DNA of 64,000 nucleotides from Trichomonas vaginalis G3 (lineage: Eukaryota; Parabasalia; Trichomonadida; Trichomonadidae). The stretch covers positions 24,768,082 to 24,832,081 of the forward strand of contig NC_067207.1 in NCBI RefSeq assembly GCF_026262505.1, given 5' to 3'. Numbering within the stretch: position 1 is the stretch's first letter; each line of letters opens with the position of its first letter. Below the pieces are notes generated by a model. The model saw only the letters and a program-made list of their open reading frames with translations. It was not told the DNA's origin and searched no databases. A program made the position numbers and the translations under genes. Positions 60,101 through 64,000 of the stretch are shown piece after piece.

Positions 60101-60411
60101 GTCTTGTTTATTTGAAGCCAGAATTGGGAAGATTGATGATTGAGAAATTGGCAATGAGAAAACAATCAAAGAAAATAGAACATGAACCTATAACTCAATA
60201 TGAACCTATTTATATTTTTTTGTTTGTATTATTATATGTGTTTTTATATGTAAACAGTTATTTAAATATATTCATATTGTGTTTATTAAGTGAGCATTTA
60301 TGCCCCTATATGTTTAAAGTTGATTTAAGATGTTATTCAAATGTTAGTTGTCAAAAATTTGAATTAAAGTCAGATGGGCGTAAGTGCAGCCTTAAAAAAT
60401 CATATTTATAA
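57157..60411 (+). pseudogene. P4-type phospholipid-transporting ATPase (flippase), broken
   Basis: Motifs occur in the proper order: YVKTTRYNIWTFLPLTLYEN, TSLNGESA (actuator loop), VLSDKTGTLTENI (phosphorylated Asp, 58291-58310), NAESPDEASLV, YSKGAD, FRTLVFAKR, WMLTGDKLETA, and LPIGDGSNDVGMI. Membrane helices follow the last two. P4-ATPases flip phospholipids between membrane leaflets. Three frames are needed: one shift at about 57800-57830, and one at about 59640 where roughly 30-40 residues of the TM7 loop region also seem lost. An in-frame TAG at 57154 and no ATG suggest the N-terminus is missing. The C-terminal end may run past the original stop. Confidence 0.88.
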
Positions 60412-60927
60412 TATGAACAAAGAGTTCAGTTTTGGACCTGAGATTTTTGTTAATAGTATAATCTAATTATGTGCGTACTTAAACTCATATGACACTTCCT
60501 TCAATTCTGATGTTTCAAGTTAATTTTTACTGTTGCTTCCCATCCATTTTCAGAAATTTGAATTGAGTAATATATGAGTTAGGATTTTTATTCTGATTGA
60601 GAACATAATAAAACTATGTGTAAAATATCAATTTTATTTATTTCAGATTCCCAATTTAAATGGAATTGAGCTTTGTAGATAAATAAATGCTAACTCGATT
60701 TTTGATATAGATATGTAAAATAAAAAGAGATATTTAATGTTTATATTGTCGTGGAAAAGCGTGGAAATTCAAAACTGCCATTTGAGACTCTGTTTGTCAG
60801 ATATTGTTTCAAAGTTATTGACATTGTTTGTTTTGTGTCAGAAAGAACTCAATTTTCCTCTCAAGGGATGGTTTTATTTGAAAAAAAAATGCACATTTTT
60901 GACACAAAAAGAAAATTGATCCTTTAT
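60412..60927. other. intergenic DNA, no feature seen
   Basis: AT-rich gap between the flippase remnant and the convergent small gene. Short frames only. Confidence 0.55.
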
Positions 60928-61467
60928 TTAAATAAAAAGTTTCTTGGCTTCATCCAAAAGCTTTTGGAGTTCATGTTCTTTCAATGGCCTAACTTGCAAA
61001 GTTGTGAGATGGTTGGTGATTTTTCCATCACAGTACTCAATGTATTTTATCTTAGTAAGTGCTTGATAGCCGAAATCGATATAGCCTTTAACCATATCTG
61101 CATCTAATCCACTTCCATTTGGTTTAGCTGAGATAAACTCGATGGCAACATATTTGTGGCCATTCATATCTTTAATTTGGGTGCCAAAGATCTTTTCTCC
61201 ATTTAATTTTATTTCTTTTTCGGCAAGAAGAGGATAATTGGTTCTTAAGAACGACTTAAGCCCAGCAAAATTGGCAAAATGTCTTTTCTGGGAGTTTAAA
61301 CGACTTTGATGATCGCCGATCTCCATTGGAAGATCCTCTGTTGAGGTTTTATGGCCGCAACCAATAAGCTCGTCTTCAGCATTAAGTTCATAATATGGAA
61401 CTCTCACATGACGGCGTGGACGAACGAGCCTGGACTCTCTTAGGCTGATGAAGCAAAGAAGAAACAT
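60928..61467 (-). CDS. small putative secreted protein of unknown function
   Basis: 179 residues, starting MFLLCFISLRESR, a short hydrophobic leader that could be a signal peptide followed by a basic segment (RPRRHVRVPYY). The body includes IGCGHKTSTEDLPMEIG, a TNYPLLAEKEIKLNGEKIFG region and HKYVAIEFISAKPN. The layout hints at a small cystatin- or NTF2-sized alpha/beta fold, but I see no inhibitor signature. An initiator-like TCATA lies 10 bp before the ATG. A decayed copy with the same start is at 63583-63786. Confidence 0.65.
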   Translation of the reverse strand: MFLLCFISLRESRLVRPRRHVRVPYYELNAEDELIGCGHKTSTEDLPMEIGDHQSRLNSQKRHFANFAGLKSFLRTNYPLLAEKEIKLNGEKIFGTQIKDMNGHKYVAIEFISAKPNGSGLDADMVKGYIDFGYQALTKIKYIEYCDGKITNHLTTLQVRPLKEHELQKLLDEAKKLFI

Positions 61468-61475
61468 TATTGTTT

Positions 61476-61480
61476 TATGA
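61476..61480 (-). promoter_or_regulatory. Inr-like initiator of the small secreted gene
   Basis: TCATA fits the trichomonad Inr consensus TCA(+1)Y(T/A), with the putative +1 A at 61478, about 11 nt upstream of the ATG. That is the usual very short 5' UTR of this group. At the paralog (63784-63786 start) the same place reads TTATA. Confidence 0.5.
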
Positions 61481-62027
61481 AAAATATTGTGAATGGCGGT
61501 TTAAACCAATTTAATCGCTTTATTGACATGTCAATTTTTTTAAATCTTCTTTTTGCCAGGCAAAAATTATTTAAAATACATTGAGTATAAATGATGTATT
61601 TAATAGCCTTTAAAAATATTTTCTGGAGTTAACCGTCTTCAATTTGAAAGCCTTCATTGGTTAATCTGAAAAATGTACGGAGTTTATTCGATTTTCAGTC
61701 ACTTCAAGCTGTATGTGTTACAAAATTATTTAAAGGTGAATCCAAAAAATATTGAATTGTTACGCAATTCAATTATTGGCAATTTGCCAAAATTTTGAGA
61801 GTCAATCTTGAATGGTTGGAAATATTGTGCAACTGGGTTGAATGAAATTCTTCGCATTATAAAATAATCACTGTTTATATATCGATATAGATATAAATCT
61901 GAAATTGTTTAATTTTATATCAATCGAAAATAAAACAAAATCAGTAAAAGACTCAACTGAATTCCACAAACATAGCATAAAATTTACTTATAATTAATTA
62001 GATACAATACATATTTTATTAAAAATT
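61481..62027. other. intergenic DNA; first ~100 bp duplicated upstream of 63583-63786
   Basis: Words TGACATGTCAATTTTT and TCTTCTTTTTGCCAGG here have close matches after 63830, so the duplicated unit included the upstream region. The remainder shows nothing. Confidence 0.5.
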
Positions 62028-63068
62028 TTAAAAATCAATTACACTAAAAAAGCCCAAGTCAGGATAATCCTCTGAAAAAACTGTATCATCGTCGTTATCA
62101 GAATCACTAATTTCTTCACAACTTCCGCTTTCATCAGTTCTAAGATCATCATTCTGAGAAATTACATCATTCTTATGCAAAATTGCATCATTGTTGTTAA
62201 ACAATGGGTAAAAATAAAACTGTTTATCAGCAAGTTCTGAATCATCATCGTCAAGAACGAAATTTGTGTCTTCCTGATTAACTGTCATAAAAGAATCGTA
62301 TTTAGATGAATATATACATCGTTTAAAGATCTTCCAGTTCTGATTTTTCTTATTTGAATTGGAATTTGCCATAACAATATCAACTGTCTCATCATTATGG
62401 ACTGCTTTGATAACCATGTCTGATTCGGCGCAAGAAAATATCGAATTATTGTGATTTGGTATATATAACCAAAATTGTTTTGGATTTAATTCTTGTCTGA
62501 AGGGAGTAAATGTTAATTTACGCGTAGAATCGTATTCTGATAGTATTGGTCCCATGGTTAATGCATATTCTTCTGCAGCGTCAGAAAATAAAATTGCGCA
62601 AGGAATTTCTGGAATAGGATAAGGTATGCAATAATCAGATACGTCGATTTTGAGGCATGTCATCGTAACGTTTTCTGGTATATCTGTTGATAAAATAAAA
62701 GATGAATCTGATTTTTCTGTTGGAATAACGAATTTTTCTAAATTTTTATTTGCAATGAAGTTGTTGTAGAATGAAAATGTTTGATTCACGTCGTCTTCTT
62801 CTGTAATATTCGTAATAGAAAGGGTGCTAAACTTGTCATCTGAATTTTCTTCTGTAAGTGCCATAAATGGGTATATCAATGGCATGAAATGTTGTTTGGC
62901 TTGATCAAAAACCCATATTTGCGATATATCTTCTTGATTTGGATTTTTTCTGACAATTGAAAAACTTTCTTCTATTTCTTGGTCAACAGGATCGATGGCA
63001 AGAGAAAATTCTTGCCCCCTGTACTTAAATAATATTAAATATGTGTTCGTTTCGTATGATTCGGTCAT
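62028..63068 (-). CDS. protein with QxW-like repeats, possibly a beta-trefoil
   Basis: 346 residues in one frame. The motifs SQIWVFD (near residue 50), KQFWLYI (near 200), NQNWKIF (near 245) and KQFYFYP (near 285) recur at irregular spacing, in the manner of ricin-B type beta-trefoil repeats. The C-terminal ~50 residues are a very acidic D/S tail (SDSDNDDDTVF). No signal peptide is seen, so it is probably intracellular. The trefoil call is inferred from the motif alone. The start ATG 63068 is the only in-frame candidate near the 5' end. Confidence 0.6.
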   Translation of the reverse strand: MTESYETNTYLILFKYRGQEFSLAIDPVDQEIEESFSIVRKNPNQEDISQIWVFDQAKQHFMPLIYPFMALTEENSDDKFSTLSITNITEEDDVNQTFSFYNNFIANKNLEKFVIPTEKSDSSFILSTDIPENVTMTCLKIDVSDYCIPYPIPEIPCAILFSDAAEEYALTMGPILSEYDSTRKLTFTPFRQELNPKQFWLYIPNHNNSIFSCAESDMVIKAVHNDETVDIVMANSNSNKKNQNWKIFKRCIYSSKYDSFMTVNQEDTNFVLDDDDSELADKQFYFYPLFNNNDAILHKNDVISQNDDLRTDESGSCEEISDSDNDDDTVFSEDYPDLGFFSVIDF

Positions 63069-63582
63069 GAAAAATTTGAAAAATTTAAATTGTAAAGGAT
63101 ATTTTTTTTAAATTTTCAATTGATAGATTTGATCGATTTACAATATTTTGAAATATTATAAATTATTGATATACACTGTAAGTAAAGCAAATAATGCGAG
63201 ACAAAATTTTCGACTATTTATTTGCCGTCAAAAAAAAATTTCGCGAGAGCCATTTTCAATCTGGCTTAGCATATACAATCTTAAAATAAAGAGATATGGC
63301 AATGAGTTGTCTGGCAAAATCTCATCAATACTCCAAAATACACATTGAGATTAGATATTTTGGGTTATGTTTGATACATAATTAGCGCGCAAACTTGCCT
63401 TTGAGTCACACATTAATTTTATTTTCTCATAATATCTCATTGTATGGGGATATTCCGAATATATTCTTATATCTAATCAAATAAGATGGATAATGAAGTT
63501 CTGAACAGAAATACATTATGGTTCCTCCTTTACGCTTTATAAAAGCTATATAACTCCTAATTTAAATTTTAAAAAGATTTAT
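63069..63582. other. AT-rich intergenic DNA, no feature seen
   Basis: No gene, tRNA or repeat recognised. Confidence 0.5.
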
Positions 63583-63786
63583 TCAGGCTCGGAATTGGTA
63601 AAAAATAGTTTTTCTAAACAAAGAAATTGAATTCCTTCTTAATGTTAAAATTTGCAATGGAACATCCTCATTAATGACTTTGGAAATGCAGGCATCGTTT
63701 CTGTCATAATAGTGTCCCCAATAATGTGGGCGGCGTGGGTGGTGAATCCTAGATACTCCAAGACCAATTAAACAAAGAAGAAACAT
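63583..63786 (-). pseudogene. decayed paralog of the small secreted-protein gene
   Basis: 67 codons. MFLLCLIGLGVSRIHHPRR matches the start of 60928-61467, and later NEDVPLQI corresponds to TEDLPMEI. After ~45 residues the similarity fades and the frame ends, so about two thirds of the gene is missing or out of frame. The Inr-like site is also altered (TTATA). Probably a duplicate that lost function. Confidence 0.6.
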
Positions 63787-64000
63787 TAATGTTTTATAAA
63801 TAAAACAATAGATTAATTCAATTTTTTGGCATCTGACATGACAATTTTTAAAATCTTATTTTTGCCAAATGAAAAAAATGCTCGAATCATCATATATTAT
63901 ATGTGTGAAAGATATATTTTCAAAATTAGACATTTGACGGTTTTTGGCATTTGACATTTTTGCCTGATTTTGCTAAAATTTCTAGTCTGCCGAGCTTAGA

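Noticed and set aside
1-64000. rRNA genes or an organelle origin
   Set aside because: No rRNA-like conserved stretch was seen, and trichomonads lack a mitochondrial genome.

Overview
The window looks like nuclear DNA of a trichomonad, most likely Trichomonas vaginalis. The evidence is a roughly 1.3 kb mariner copy that fits Tvmar1, AT-rich intron-poor host genes, a broken P4-type flippase gene, a Pmp-like beta-helix surface-protein fragment, and about 45 kb of Maverick/Polinton sequence, an element family that is very abundant in that genome.

Positions 1-45218 are two nested Polintons, treated here as fossils. Outer element A fills 1-5201 and 28642-45218; its left end lies outside the window. 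Inner element B (5202-28641, 23,440 bp) has ~0.67 kb terminal inverted repeats (TIRs) starting AGTTAGTATAC and a 5-bp target duplication GAGTT, and it sits inside a structural gene of A. B's TIRs differ at only a handful of sites, so this insertion looks recent. Each element has its own integrase, packaging ATPase, double-jelly-roll capsid gene, SF3 (D5-like) helicase and phage-like fibre gene. Protein-primed PolB and a separate primase are visible only in B; a Dam-type methylase and most KilA-N genes are in A. Both elements are broken: A at about ten places, B at about twenty.

Several things in the Polintons are not explained by the standard gene set. A primase-helicase cassette in B is bracketed by inverted repeat arrays. 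GC-rich pairs of mini-hairpins with mostly 3-nt loops are scattered in coding and non-coding DNA of both elements. Intergenic palindromes keep the same design while their sequence changes. An array of four 15-bp-stem hairpins alternates with orphan KilA-N gene leaders. Fibre genes share a nearly identical 206-bp block between A and B, as if modules had been exchanged. A four-member putative minor-capsid family recurs in both elements.

Positions 45219-64000 are host-like DNA at lower gene density: the mariner copy (45828-47125), a Pmp-like fragment, two decayed copies of a LINE with a restriction-like endonuclease, a tRNA-Phe(GAA) gene, a 223-bp MITE, a 1.28-kb element with perfect 27-bp inverted ends and a tRNA-like stretch, the P4-ATPase pseudogene, a small putative secreted-protein gene with a decayed second copy, and a gene with QxW-like repeats suggesting a beta-trefoil. 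All family assignments come from reading motifs by eye; no database search was run.
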